A stretch of 64,000 bases of DNA. Origin: Portunus trituberculatus. Taxonomy: Eukaryota; Arthropoda; Malacostraca; Decapoda; Portunidae. A model generated the notes under the pieces. The model made no database searches. It worked only from the letters and a program-made list of their open reading frames with translations, and had not been told where the DNA came from. The stretch is taken from positions 6,139,860-6,203,859 of the forward strand of contig NC_059303.1 in the NCBI RefSeq assembly GCF_017591435.1, given 5' to 3'. The position numbers and the translations under genes were made by a program. This document shows positions 15,724 through 27,668 of this stretch, one piece after another. Positions within the stretch are counted from its first letter, which is position 1; every line of letters begins with the position of its first letter.

Positions 15724-17030
15724 TTCAATTAGTGTTCTTCCCCATAACTTCCTTTCCTCTTCCCTACAGTCAAGCACACAACAATTTTTACCACCTCTGC
15801 AACGCGAGCACTAAATATCACATTCCTCTATTCCTTACAGCCACGCTACCTGGAAGTGTGTACTCTGGCTTCAGATCACCGCCCTGCCTCAGCCTTCTTG
15901 ATAAGTTGTATATTGATCCGCTGCTGTTCTCTAATCAATACAAGAATGCCATGATCCCTGCCCTCCAGCCTCCCTAAGATTATCCTCCTTCTGTTACCTA
16001 TTTTTCTTAGTGACTCTTTGCTTCACCAAAATATGTCTTAATCATTTCACTTCTAGGCAATTTATTTTATACTTTAATGCTATTCCTGTGGTAAGGTCTC
16101 GTATATATTCATTCAATGTAAAAAGGTAACATTCACTTTGTTTTCTCTCTTATCTTCCCTACACATTCCACTTCCATCCACTGAAAGAGGTAACAACTAA
16201 TAATAACACCACGGTAGTCTCAAGGTTATGCCCAATATCGCCAATATAACCTTCACCTAATAGAAAATTCTAAAGCTTCACGTTATTGAAATGCTCCAGC
16301 CATCAAACTACAACTAGGTGAGAGGAATCTTCTGCCCAAAACAATTCACTAACGAGTCCATGCATTCAGCAACTAAAAAGTATTCAAAGTATCCATTGTA
16401 TAAGTAAGAATTCTAAAAGTCTTCTATAACTTCCATAGCAAAAAGTGGTTCCATAGATAGACACCTGTGATTGAAGATGACCTACCAAGAAAGTATCAAA
16501 TGTCTAATACGTTTTTTTTTTTTCAACGTTATCTCGCTTTAACATCCAAGAAATAAGGAAGTTTCATTCAGACACTTAAAAATGAACGAACACTATCAGT
16601 AAACTCAAAATGTCCATCTCTACGTGCGGTTATCCCATCAATGTCCTGTCTTAACTTCCACCACAAGGGTAAGTTCCCCCTCCAAGGCATTCCCCTCCTT
16701 ACTAACTTCCACTCGCCAGGGAAGAAAGAACCACCTCTCCGGAGTCCTCGATACCAACGTGACCTTCATTCCCTCGCCAAAACTGAACCCTAAACTCCTG
16801 ACGGGGAAAAAATGAAATAGGGGTAAAAGTTAACATAGACAGAAAATGACAATACGTCCATTAATGTAGAAATGCCTCGTTTTTTCTGATATCAATCTAC
16901 TCGTATGGTAATTTTTTTTCCCTTTACTTAATGAGCAGCGTCTTGGAATAATCAATTTCTACATCACATTCTGTCTTTATTTTTCAATTTTATCTGTCTG
17001 TCTGTTTGTCTGTCTCTAATCTCAATCTCT
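15721..17030. other. unique, mostly AT-rich non-coding sequence
   Basis: No repeat array, RNA gene or domain-bearing frame was recognised. A run of TCTGTCTG/TTTGTCTG words appears at the right edge and leads into the next CT array. Confidence 0.55.
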
Positions 17031-17034
17031 CTCA

Positions 17035-17041
<7 letters not shown>

Positions 17042-17098
<57 letters not shown>
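17042..17098. repeat. (CT)n microsatellite
   Basis: A perfect CT array preceded by two diverged CTCAATCT units. Confidence 0.97.
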
Positions 17099-17101
<3 letters not shown>

Positions 17102-17127
17102 CCAGTGCCTTTCCTCCGCTTGAGATG

Positions 17128-17226
17128 AGAGGCGGTAGCAGCAGCGGCGGCGGCAGCAGAGACGATGGCAGTGGTGGCGGAGGCGGTGGTGGCAGTGGTG
17201 GTGGTAGTGGTGGTGGTGGTGGTGGG
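17128..17226. repeat. imperfect GGC/GGT trinucleotide tract
   Basis: GGC, GCA, GGT and GGA triplets run in sequence and become nearly pure GGT at the right end. This is why the minus strand shows a histidine- or proline-rich frame. Confidence 0.85.
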
Positions 17227-17239
17227 TTAAGAGCATAAA

Positions 17240-17739
17240 AGAGTGGGAGAGAAGTAGAGGGAATGAGGGATGGTAAGGAGAAGCAGAGAGGAGATGGAAG
17301 TGAAGGAGAGCGAGGAGGGAAAGGGAAGAGAAAGGGGGGAGGGGAAGTTTTGGAAGGAATCACAAGGAGAAAAGAAAGGACAAATAAGAAAAGAATAAGG
17401 GAAGATGAGGTAAGAGGCGTAACGAATAGAAGGGGAGGAGGAAAGTGAAAGAAGAGTGATGAGAAAGAAGACAGGAATGGAAAGGAAACATAAGGAAACA
17501 TAAGGAGGAAAAGAACGACGGGAGGAGGAGGAGGAGGAGGAGGAGGAGGAGGATTAATTGAAGCTGTGACGAGAGAAAGAGGATGGAGAAAAATTGAAGT
17601 AAAGGAGGGAAAGAGAGAGAAAAAAAAAGGAAAGGAAGATGGCGGTAAGAAGAAGAAGAGGAAGACGAAAAAGAGAGGAGAGAGGCAGAGGGAGGGAAGG
17701 GAAGGAGGTGGAGAGATGGGAGGGTAGAAGAGCGAAGGA
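17240..17739. other. purine-rich stretch
   Basis: The plus strand is overwhelmingly A/G, with a short GGA array at 17,520-17,553. It is not credible as coding sequence on either strand despite long open frames. Confidence 0.65.
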
Positions 17740-17845
17740 GGACGAGGAGGAGGAAGAGGAAGAGGAGGAGGAGGAGGAAGAGGAGGAGGAGGAGGAGGAG
17801 GAGGAGGAGGAGGAGGAGGAGGAGGAGGAGGAGGAGGAGGAAGGG
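17740..17845. repeat. (GGA)n trinucleotide microsatellite
   Basis: GGA/GAG triplets with a few GAA variants at the left, nearly pure to the right. It encodes poly-E in one frame and poly-S in another. Confidence 0.97.
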
Positions 17846-17925
17846 GAAGAGCCTCGATTACCCTTGCACACTTCTTCGCACTCCAATCATTCTAACTCAC
17901 TCGTGTCCTTCTTTTGCTCCCATTA

Positions 17926-17928
<3 letters not shown>

Positions 17929-17978
<50 letters not shown>
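17929..17978. repeat. (CT)n microsatellite
   Basis: A perfect CT array of about 25 units, only about 85 bp after a GGA array on the same strand. Confidence 0.97.
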
Positions 17979-17980
<2 letters not shown>

Positions 17981-18501
17981 TCCTTTGTTTCGCTATTTCT
18001 TTCCTCCTCTCCCTCATTTCATCACTTCCCTTTTACCTTTTCATTGCCGCGCTCCAACACTTACTACCAATACCAACACAAGAACACACATCAAAAGTAC
18101 CACAATTGAGCGTCACAAGTCGAATTCAGGGGATGTAAGTGGAGAGGAAGGCGGGGGAAAGTGACTTAATTTCTTCCTACTTGCGTACTACGAGCAGACT
18201 TTCATCCCTAGTGATCTTTATAAATAGAGATAAAAGAAATAGGACTTGACTCTATCTAATAACCTTAACTACGATCTCATTTCACCCTGACCTCATTCCC
18301 ACTTCCCCGAAACCTATATTATATGTGGTCGTCCTCGTTTCTTCTTTCTTTCTCTCTCACTTTCAGTTTCTCTGTTTCTCTCTCTCTCTCGTTTCACTTT
18401 TTCTCATTCACCATTCCTTCCTCCCCATAATCATCACCACCTCTCCGTCCAGTCTTTACGACCCCTGTTGGCTGTAGCTTCTTTGATTACGTGTCTTATC
18501 T

Positions 18502-18504
<3 letters not shown>

Positions 18505-18545
<41 letters not shown>
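18505..18545. repeat. (CT)n microsatellite
   Basis: A perfect CT array of about 20 units. Confidence 0.96.
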
Positions 18546-18547
<2 letters not shown>

Positions 18548-19030
18548 GTGGTATCTCTCGCTGGATAGTTTGTATTTTTCTTTCTTGGTTAATTTTTTGT
18601 TTGTTTACTTGCTCTATGTATCTTTAAATCTGTGTGTTTGTTTTTACCATTGTTATTATTTTACTTTTCTTCTTCCTGTCTTCCTTCTTCCCTCCATTAC
18701 TGCACTCTTTTATTCTCTTCCTCTTTATATTCGTCTGCTTTCTCTTCTTTCTTTCCATCCTCTTAACCTTAATCGCTTTCTTCTGTATTTTATTCTATTC
18801 CTTTACTTTCTACCCTCCTTTTTCTCATTTTTACTCTCCTTCTCTTGCTTCCCCTCCTCATTCTCTTCTTCTTCTCTTCCCCACTCTTCACTCCACATTT
18901 TTCAGTTACACGCGCACTCTCTTAGTGTCTTCCTCATCCTCCTCTTTTCGTCCTCCTCCTCCACTGCATGATTCTCATTTTCACCATCCTACACCTCTTC
19001 TTTCTTACATTTCTCACCCCTCTCGCCTTC
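18546..19030. other. pyrimidine-rich stretch
   Basis: The plus strand is C/T-rich (TCTTC, CCTCC, TTTC words). The F/S/L-rich open frame through it is explained by composition. No gene is seen. Confidence 0.6.
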
Positions 19031-20870
19031 CTCTCCTCCGTCCTAGAAAGATGATGAACATGCAGAACCAAACTCGGAAGGTAAACGCTGCCAAACCCCA
19101 ACAGACGCCCACTAAAGATAGTCAGGAAGTCAGGAATTGCCTTTCTCAGATACAACTCAAGGTGAAAAATAAAACAAGGCCTCAGGCGAGACGGGACGTG
19201 CTGCTTCTTGGGGCGTTTCCTTTGGGTTTCCTGGCAAGTGTAAGTGTAAGAGGGAATATACTGGATGGAGTGACGGTTAATACAATTTGAGACATGCAAG
19301 GCAAATATTTCGGTCCGTTTGATAAAAAGTAAATGGATAATTTTTTTTTTTCGATTTTATAAAAGTGAGAGAACTTCGTCAATTAATGTAAGTGAGGAAA
19401 AAAACTGAGCTAAGATGGATACACGAAAGAATAAAAACGTTACTTTTATTCATAAAAGAGAGAGCATTTCTTATTAAGAAAAAAAAAAACGAATATTTCC
19501 ATAATAACTATAAGATAAAAAAAACAAAATAAAACAAGGATTTCTCCATGAGCAGAGCTGTGAAAGAGCAAAACTTCAATCTGATTTATCGAAGAAAACT
19601 CGACATTTACTGGTAACCCTCTACACGTGTCCGTCAAGGAGCTCGAAGTCTCAAGAGGGCGAGGGTGAGACAGACAGGATAACCCTCCTATCAAGCCTCG
19701 GTATGCACGTCAAGCCAAGCAATACATATCGGGGAACCTTCCAATCTCCTCCAAGGGCTCACTCTCTCTCCTTACCTGGTGCTTTCCACTAAATCCTACA
19801 ATCGCACATGTATCCACCACTTGCTTAATATAAACTCACGCCCTAAGATAAGCCGCAGCACCTTCCCTCGTGCCTCTCCCGCCCCATCACGAAGCGGAGG
19901 GTGGAGGTAATATAGATAAGGTGCCATCTATTGCCGGATGAGAGGACGACGCCCCCAAAGACCAAATGAGGCGGGCTGGCGTGTGGTCTCACTTATCTGT
20001 GATCCAGGACACACGATTTAGCCGCCTCGAGTCACTTTTTCATGGTCGTGATGGACAACACTGCAGCCACCTATCGATACGCCGGTGACGTCCAAGGAAA
20101 CAAGGAAAGATTGACAGTGACTGTACAGAGTGAGTGTGTGAAAGATAAAGGCATGTATTAGAACTATGTCCTAGGAGAGGTAATAGAGAAATGACGATGA
20201 ATATATAAATTGAATCTGTGAAAAATGAGTATAAAAAGAAATAAGAATACAGAAAAAAATCTTAAGTAAAGGAAATAAATGGTGAGGAAACGAAAGAAGA
20301 TGGTGATTGAAAAGTGTCAATGAATATACAAAATGAAGTGCGAAAATTTTGAGAATATATGAAATGATAAATATAACGAAACAACATATGTAAAATAAAA
20401 ATGAATATAAGGAATAAAGGTGTCTTAAAAACAATGGATGAATATAATAATAATATACATAAAGAAACCACATTTAGAAAAAGAATGAATATATAAGAGA
20501 AATGAGTGAAAAATAAGTCTGCGAAAAAAAATATATTGAGAGAACACAGAAAAATAATTGCAAAGATATTTCACCCCAGATTTTTTTCACTGGAGTAGTA
20601 AGAAAATAAAATATATAATAAGTAAGAAAATCAAATATATAAGAAAGATACACACAAAAATAGATGAAAGAAAAAGAAATAAATAATAAATATACAAAAA
20701 AAGGAAGAAAAAACATAAACATTAAGAAAAAATGTGAAAAAAAGGAAGCACAAGGAAACCACAAGTAAAGAACACAAAAAAAGAAGAAAATTTCACAAAA
20801 AAGAGAAGAGGCAGCAAGAAATGCAATAACACTGAAGTAAACCTGAACCAGACTCACCTGAAATAATTGT
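19031..20870. other. unique sequence, then A-rich stretch
   Basis: A fairly GC-balanced unique part at 19,740-20,110 contains two GATA-type words (AGATAAGG, CTTATCTG). An A/T-rich, purine-leaning part follows from 20,150 to the GGA array. No domain or RNA gene is recognised. Confidence 0.5.
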
Positions 20871-20876
20871 CTTCAC

Positions 20877-21145
20877 AGGAGGAGGAGGAGGAGGAGGAGG
20901 AGGAGGAGGAGGAGGAGGAGGAGGAGGAGGAGGAGGAGGAGGAGGAGGAGGAGGAGGAGGAGGAGGAGGAGGAGGAGGAGGAGGAGGAAGACGAAGAGTA
21001 AGAGGAGGAGGAAGTGGAAGAGGAAGAGGAGGAGGAAATGGAAAAGGAAGAGGAAGAGGAGGAGCAGGACGAAAAGGAGGAGCAGGAGGAGGAGGAGGAG
21101 GAGGAGGAGGAGGAGGAGGAGGAGGAAGAAGAAGAGGAGGAGAAG
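20877..21145. repeat. long (GGA)n array with degenerate right part
   Basis: About 113 bp of near-perfect GGA is followed by about 85 bp of decayed GGA/GAA/GCA triplets and a second purer run near 21,085-21,125. Translations are poly-P, poly-S and poly-L in the three minus-strand frames. Confidence 0.97.
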
Positions 21146-22597
21146 GTGGAAAATAAAGAGGGAAACACGAACAAAGCAGTAAAAACACAAGAGACAATAA
21201 GAAGCAACAAAGAGCGTTTCTTCCCGCCAAGTGTCAGGAGAAGTAATTAAATGGCTGGCCAAGTTACGGAGCAAAGGAACACAGAAGACAACCTCGTCAC
21301 CCTCAACCCGTCACAGAGAACCCCCATCCTTTCACCCTTTAGCCTAAAACTCCCCACCAACCTGCCACCACAACCCAACCCTTCCCAACATGTCTTCTCT
21401 CTCACTCTCCTTTAGTGTTACATCGCCACCATTAATGCCTACACCAACCTCTACTTTGCCTCAGGTGTGACTATTGACGCTCAGGTAAACATCACGGCAC
21501 GCAGGTGTGTATACTCCAGTTACCTGAAATTCAAGATTTAAATGAGGTTAGAACGATCCTGCGTGAAAACAGTCCAGTAAAAATAAATGAAATAATGAAT
21601 TGAGAATATGCATGAGTTTCCAATTAAGGAATACAGGACGGAAACAGATGGCTTAAATTAAATAGAAGTAAAAATAAGAATTTTCCACTTAAATATACGT
21701 AATAAATACAAAATGAAATCCCAGATGAGAAAAGGACTAGAAATGAGCGGATGTAGAAATGAAGAATATGCAAAACTTCCAAATTAAGACATACAGAGAG
21801 AAGTGAGGAGAGAGAGAGGGAGAGGGAGAGAAAGAGAGAGTACGAGAGGGAGAGAGAGAGAGCGCGGTCACGATCCACACACTCTCTGGGGTAATAGGAA
21901 ATGCATGCGGAAGAAATGCCAACATCACCATTACGGAAGCTCACGCAATAGCGACAACGATGGCGATGGTGAGCCGCGGTGCCCTGGATCTGCTTAATAA
22001 GGCGGGTCTGGGCGGCGGCTCCTCGTTGTATCAGGAAGAGTACATTTCTGTAGTTTATGTTTAGCGTTTGTTTCGTGAATGCCAAGTAAGAGGATTGGAA
22101 GGCTTGCCATGATCCTCACTGCCTACATCTCGCGGCGGACGACTGGCAGGATCACCTCTAGGATTTCCCTTCTCCTGCGATTTGATGGCTTCTAATAAGA
22201 ACGTAAACTTTTGAGTCCTAAGCCACGAGGAGCGGGAAGAAAGTGGGCAGGATCTGGTAGTGAATTTACACGTACACGAGAATCACGAGTACTTTTAACC
22301 TTTCATGTACAATTTTACTTTATTTTTTGCTTTCTTTCATTCATATTAAGAAAAGAATAACGAGACAAGTGATTGTTTAAAGTGGTGAAGCATTTGTTTA
22401 GCGTCTTCTCCATCTCATTTGTCTTTCTCTAGTTATCTATATTTTCATTTTCCATCGAACTTTGTATTTTTGTCTTTTTATTGTCTTACAAAAAAAAAAA
22501 CATATTTCTTTAACTCTTTCAGCATTATTTTCCTTTCAATACATTCGCTTGATAGTATATGAGTGTATTTTAGATCCACTTCTATTCAAAGTTTTCT
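21146..22597. other. unique non-coding sequence
   Basis: It includes an imperfect GA-rich tract at 21,803-21,862 and a run of 11 A at about 22,490. A 28-codon frame begins with ATG at 22,110 but has no recognisable similarity. No gene is called. Confidence 0.5.
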
Positions 22598-22883
22598 ATT
22601 ATTCTTCTTTCATTTCCCCTTTCTTCTTCTTTTCATATATTTCATTCCTTCGTTTATTCCCTCAACTCCTATTCCATCTACTTTTTTTTTATCTTAAGCT
22701 ATTTATCTCTTCCTTTCCTCCCACTACTCCCTTATAACCACCTTTATTATTCTTCTAACATTCCCCTTTCTTCTTCTTTTCATCTCTATTTCATTCTTTC
22801 GTACTGTCCCTCAACTCCTATTCCATCTGTTTTTTTTTTTCCATCTCTTCTTCCTTTCCTCTCACTACTCCCTTATCACAGCC
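22598..22883. repeat. 148-bp tandem duplication
   Basis: The first copy starts at ATTATTCTTC (22,598) and the second at the same word (22,746). Shared blocks in the same order include CCCCTTTCTTCTTCTTTTCAT, CCTCAACTCCTATTCCATCT and CACTACTCCCTTAT. Identity is high apart from a few substitutions and short indels. The tract is pyrimidine-rich and not obviously coding. Confidence 0.88.
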
Positions 22884-23232
22884 TCTCCAACTCTCCCGAT
22901 TTTCTCTCCCCCCTCCACTTCTCCCTGTTCACTTCCCCATTTCTTCTAGTACAGTATATGCCTCTTCCCTTCTCCCCATCAATTCTTCCCTCCTCTTCGA
23001 AACAATTCATCACATTTGAACAACGATTAAGGACATCACGCCGACCAAGTGTGCCCATTCATCAGGGTATTTTGGACGCCCTTTTTCCCCCTTTTCCTTT
23101 TTTCCCCTCCATTGCCCGGCCCTCGCCTCTCACTATAGTTTTCCTCCTACATCGTCTACTTTCTCGACGGAGGGAAACATCAAACTTGTCTGTTGTAAAA
23201 AATGGTATAAAAAACAATAACGTCCGATGAAA

Positions 23233-23235
<3 letters not shown>
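22884..23235. other. pyrimidine-leaning unique sequence
   Basis: C/T-rich, with a GC-balanced patch near 23,030-23,130. No gene is recognised. Confidence 0.5.

Positions 23236-23282
<47 letters not shown>
23236..23282. repeat. (CT)n microsatellite
   Basis: A perfect CT array. Confidence 0.97.
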
Positions 23283-23284
<2 letters not shown>

Positions 23285-23965
23285 CTCAGCTCCTCATTAG
23301 TGGTCTCTCATTATTTCATTCAAAATTCATGGATATCAATTTTACTTTGAACACCAACAATATTACGGGTAATTATTCATTAACTATACATTAAATAAAA
23401 TACACAGAAAAATGTATATATATATAATGCAATTGGAGTTTGTTTTCCTTTTAAGATATCAAGATTTTATGCTTAGAAGGAAAGTAAGACTAATAACAAC
23501 GATAATGAGTAATAAAGTAAAGGATTAATTCATTTAATATTTCAAAGAGTAAATATTGAAGACGGGAGAGAAATAAGACGTAATAACAGAAAACTCATAT
23601 CAAAAGTAATGACCAAATATGAAGCAATACGTAGTGAAGGGCGAGTCTAAAATAGCGTCATATTTTAAAAGAATAAACATTAAGGAAACAAAAAATGAAT
23701 GACACATTAGCAAAAAGCTCGTATTCATTTCCACGTCATTATCTTCCCTTAGTGCCATTCTGCGTCCATCCATCTCTGTTTACACTCCCTCGCCCTCATT
23801 TGGCATTTCGGTCACTCCCCCAATCCCGCTCTTCTCGTTTCCCAGAACTTCTCACTAATCTTATCTATCCCCCAATCATCTCTTTCGCTTCCCTCTCTCA
23901 GAATTTCCGTCTCTATTCCGTTCATACTTTCTTCCACGCAACACTGCACCAACATCTCTACGATC

Positions 23966-23970
<5 letters not shown>
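23283..23970. other. AT-rich, then C-rich unique sequence
   Basis: AT-rich to about 23,700, then pyrimidine-leaning. Nothing recognised. Confidence 0.5.

Positions 23971-23972
<2 letters not shown>

Positions 23973-24035
<63 letters not shown>
23973..24035. repeat. (CT)n microsatellite
   Basis: A perfect CT array of about 31 units. Confidence 0.97.
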
Positions 24036-24038
<3 letters not shown>

Positions 24039-24686
24039 CCCTTCCTCCGTCAGTCCTCGCTCAGCAACATTATTTCAGTAGGGGTCATCTATTGCCCTGA
24101 GCGTGGGTTCTTTGTTCTAGCTCCCTATTCTTTCCCTCCCGCCCATTTTCCTCCCACGGGGGATATTCTCTCCCACCTCAGGTCACATTCCTTCTGTTGA
24201 TATCATCATCTCACCCTTTGGTCATTTCTCCCACAGTGACCTCCATTTCACCGGTGTCTCCAAGGTTCCCCTCAATGTCACCGTTTTTCCTTTGTTTTCT
24301 CATTTTTCTTCGGTCATTTTCATCCCCCGGTAGCGATTCGGTCTCGGTTCATTCCTCAAATCTTCCCTCGACGCCGTGAGACTATCAACAAACTTCGGGT
24401 TCGTCATTATTTTCTTGAACCGTTTGAAGTTATCTTGATCCCCCCTGACTGGGTGACTGTCTCCCCGCGGATCTTTTCCACTCGCTTAGCTCTCCAAATG
24501 ATCATCTGCTGTATTTTCTGGAATATCATGTCCTCTTCTTTTCCAGCGGGACATTCAATTTTCACCTTTAATAATCTCCTCCCTTTGCAGCAAACTCTCC
24601 GTCCCCGTCAAGTGGCCATCTTCAGCCGCGCCTGCCTTGCCCTTGCCACCCGCCCCCTGTACTCATGCTACACTGCTCCTGACGGT

Positions 24687-24688
<2 letters not shown>
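24036..24688. other. unique sequence
   Basis: C/T-leaning sequence in which GGTCAT and CACCG words recur loosely. No gene is recognised. Confidence 0.45.

Positions 24689-24735
<47 letters not shown>
24689..24735. repeat. (GT)n microsatellite
   Basis: A perfect TG array. Confidence 0.97.
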
Positions 24736-24817
24736 ATTTTACAAGAACACAAACACTTCCATCTGTGTATTTATATGCCTTTGCGTGTCTGCTCTGTTTG
24801 TCTATCCATTCCCCATC

Positions 24818-24820
<3 letters not shown>

Positions 24821-24878
<58 letters not shown>
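24821..24878. repeat. (CT)n microsatellite
   Basis: A perfect CT array 85 bp after the TG array. Confidence 0.97.
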
Positions 24879-24880
<2 letters not shown>

Positions 24881-25490
24881 AGGATCGATTAAACAAGATC
24901 CGGGGTCACTTCGCCGCCTCTGAGGGAAAGATTAGATTGCTGATGCCTCACCACAGCCGCGCCGGGCAAGAAGGACGTATAAGGGACGCCTCAACAACTC
25001 CACTCACTAGACTTTCAACCTTCTTATGACATCACCGCTTCGACGCCCGGGGCATTCTGGGACCTCCTGGGTACGTCTTTTATGAATCGAAGTGGAAAGA
25101 GGAGAGTTGAGGTGGAGAATTCAGAGGAAAATAGGAAGAGAAGGGAAGGGACAAGAGACAGCGGAGTTTTCTTGTCCTCCTCGTCCTCGTTGTCTTTCTC
25201 TTCCTCGTCGTCTTTTTCTCGTCCGCCTCTTGCTCCTACCCCTTCATCCTCTGCTCTCCAAAGTTGCTGATTCGCCAATAAATACAGCTCAAGTAGGTCA
25301 CATGGATGCGGCAGGAGCAACAAATATACCACAACTAACTCTTTTATGGCTCTTTTTATCATCGTGTTTAGTTGATCAGCTAACTTTTTTACGTAGATAT
25401 CCCGTTGTTGACCAAAGAAGATAGATTAAGAGTTATAATTGTTATTTGTCTCTCTCTGTCTCTCTGTCTTTATCTTTTCAATCTATGTTT

Positions 25491-25492
<2 letters not shown>

Positions 25493-25547
<55 letters not shown>
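25493..25547. repeat. (CT)n microsatellite
   Basis: A perfect CT array preceded by CTCTCTG/TCTGTC variants. Confidence 0.97.
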
Positions 25548-25549
<2 letters not shown>

Positions 25550-27129
25550 GACAACAGAAAGCACTTAATTCGTCGCCCGCACCATCCTAAGCCTCTTACA
25601 TTAGATTACACAGTATATCAAATCACCAACAACCTCACTAGAGCTAAGAGATTCCCCTCAGTATATTTCTCCTTTGTGTTCCTTCACGTTGGTCAAAATT
25701 GCTCTTATTTACTCAAACAGGACACTGAAAATGCACTTCTTTTTCCTTCCAACGTTAAACACTGTCCACTAAACTACTTGCTGCCTCCCTCACCCTCCAT
25801 CCACCCAGAACCTACTCCACCTCACCTCTCTTACCACCACAACCACCACCTCTTTCTCCTAACTCTCTTAACAGACTTGGACCTAAGGCAAAAGAAAACA
25901 GATAAGATTAGAAAGAAAAATCTCTTACGCTCTCTTTACCGTGGCGGAGTGAGACAGAAGGAGGAGGAAGAGGAGGAGTCGGCGTGTCATGTAAGGTTTA
26001 TTGGATCACTCTCAGGGTATTGATTAAAGGTCGATCTCTCGGAGGCGTAACAGAACCCGCGTGCTTTATTAGAAGGGCGAGGCGAAGGTTCCTGTATGGG
26101 GGACGGGAACAGCTTGCAGATAGAGGGGTTAAGTGGTGCCGGAAGAGTGAATTACTGGTAAGGAGAATAGGGTGAGAGTAAGACAAAGGTAACGAGTTCA
26201 GGACGATTTGGAGGAAATAAGGGGAAATGGGACCACGAGGAGACAATAGAAGTGACAGCAAAGATGATGAGGACGAGGTGAAAAACAAGAAAATAAAGAA
26301 TGAGAAATAAGAGTTATATAAGAAGAGAATAGGGAGGTTAGAACACAAGGAGGAAGACGAGGAAAATGAAGAAAAGAAAGAAGGAAGACGAGGAGAAGAA
26401 AGGGTTAGATGATAAGAGTAGGAGGAGATAAATACCATGAAGAAGGTGCCGATGAAAATACAGATGAGGGAGAGGAAGACGAGGAAGAGAAAGGGTAGAG
26501 GAAGAGGAGAATAGGAGCGGATAAGTAGAGGAACACGTAGGAGGGAGGGAGGGACGAGGTAACAGAGGGGAGAGACTTGGCAACACAGGCAGGTCAGGCA
26601 GCGTGCCAAGACCTAAGCGCTAGATCCCGCTGTCATGCTTAATTTTAGACACTTAATTTGATAGGTTATCATAAGCACTCTCCTCACAGCTGACTGGACC
26701 CTCCCTCTCGCACCCTTGCTTCCTCGCCCGCCCCTTAGGAAAACCACAACATTGATGGACTTGTGGTACCCTCCCCTCTCCTCCTTCTCCTCCACCTCCT
26801 CCTCCGTCTCTTTAGGTGGACTGTTGCTCTGGACGATGGACTATTCGTCTCTGTCTGTCTCTTTCTCCTTTCGTTTTCTCCACGTCTGCTTTATTCCCTC
26901 CTTCAGTGGACGTTCTCCTCAGTTCTCAGCGGGAGTCTTTTTCTCGTCCGTCTTTCCGTGCAAGGTTTCGCCCTGACTTGAGGTGAGGAAATTACTCTTA
27001 ATGAAATTCTTGACACACTTCAACCACTTTATACGTTTAGGGAGCACCGTCCCTCCATGATCTGGGCAGTGCTTGGCTCCCACGATGTACATCAGAAAGG
27101 GAAAGAGAAAACAGAGAGGAACAGAGAGG

Positions 27130-27130
<1 letters not shown>
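25548..27130. other. unique sequence with a purine-rich block
   Basis: The part at 26,170-26,570 is A/G-rich on the plus strand. The flanks are unique. The long minus-strand S/L-rich frame over the block is a composition effect. No gene is recognised. Confidence 0.5.

Positions 27131-27132
<2 letters not shown>

Positions 27133-27177
<45 letters not shown>
27133..27177. repeat. (GA)n microsatellite
   Basis: A GA array preceded by three GAACAGAGAG-like units. Confidence 0.97.
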
Positions 27178-27180
<3 letters not shown>

Positions 27181-27362
27181 ATACATATTGCAACCAGGAA
27201 GAACGCCGTGGCAGACAAAGCGATCAATGCATCATGCGGCTAAAGGGTCGAGGAAAGAGTATAATTCACGCCACAAAAAGTCACCACCACAGTCTAACAT
27301 AATTGCAATGGAGACCGAGACACTGAACCGAAAGTGCAGGAGTATATATTGCACCGCCCATC

Positions 27363-27379
27363 ACACACACGCACACGCA

Positions 27380-27470
<91 letters not shown>
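27363..27470. repeat. (AC)n microsatellite
   Basis: An AC array with two GC-bearing variant units at the left edge and then uninterrupted. Confidence 0.98.
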
Positions 27471-27471
<1 letters not shown>

Positions 27472-27611
27472 CACACACTTCCCTGCTGTGTGTGTAGGAA
27501 ACATGCCACCGTGAAGAAAAGTTTGAGTGTGCTTGTCGGTCTGCTTCTCCCTTCCTCTCCCTTTCTATTTCTTTCCTCCCTCTCCTTCTTCCTCTCCTTC
27601 TCCTCTTTCTC

Positions 27612-27615
<4 letters not shown>

Positions 27616-27665
<50 letters not shown>
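27616..27665. repeat. (CT)n microsatellite
   Basis: A perfect CT array after a short pyrimidine-rich run. Confidence 0.97.

Positions 27666-27668
<3 letters not shown>

Noticed and set aside
20793..21274. Poly-P, poly-S and poly-L proteins on the minus strand
   Set aside because: Three frames of one GGA array.
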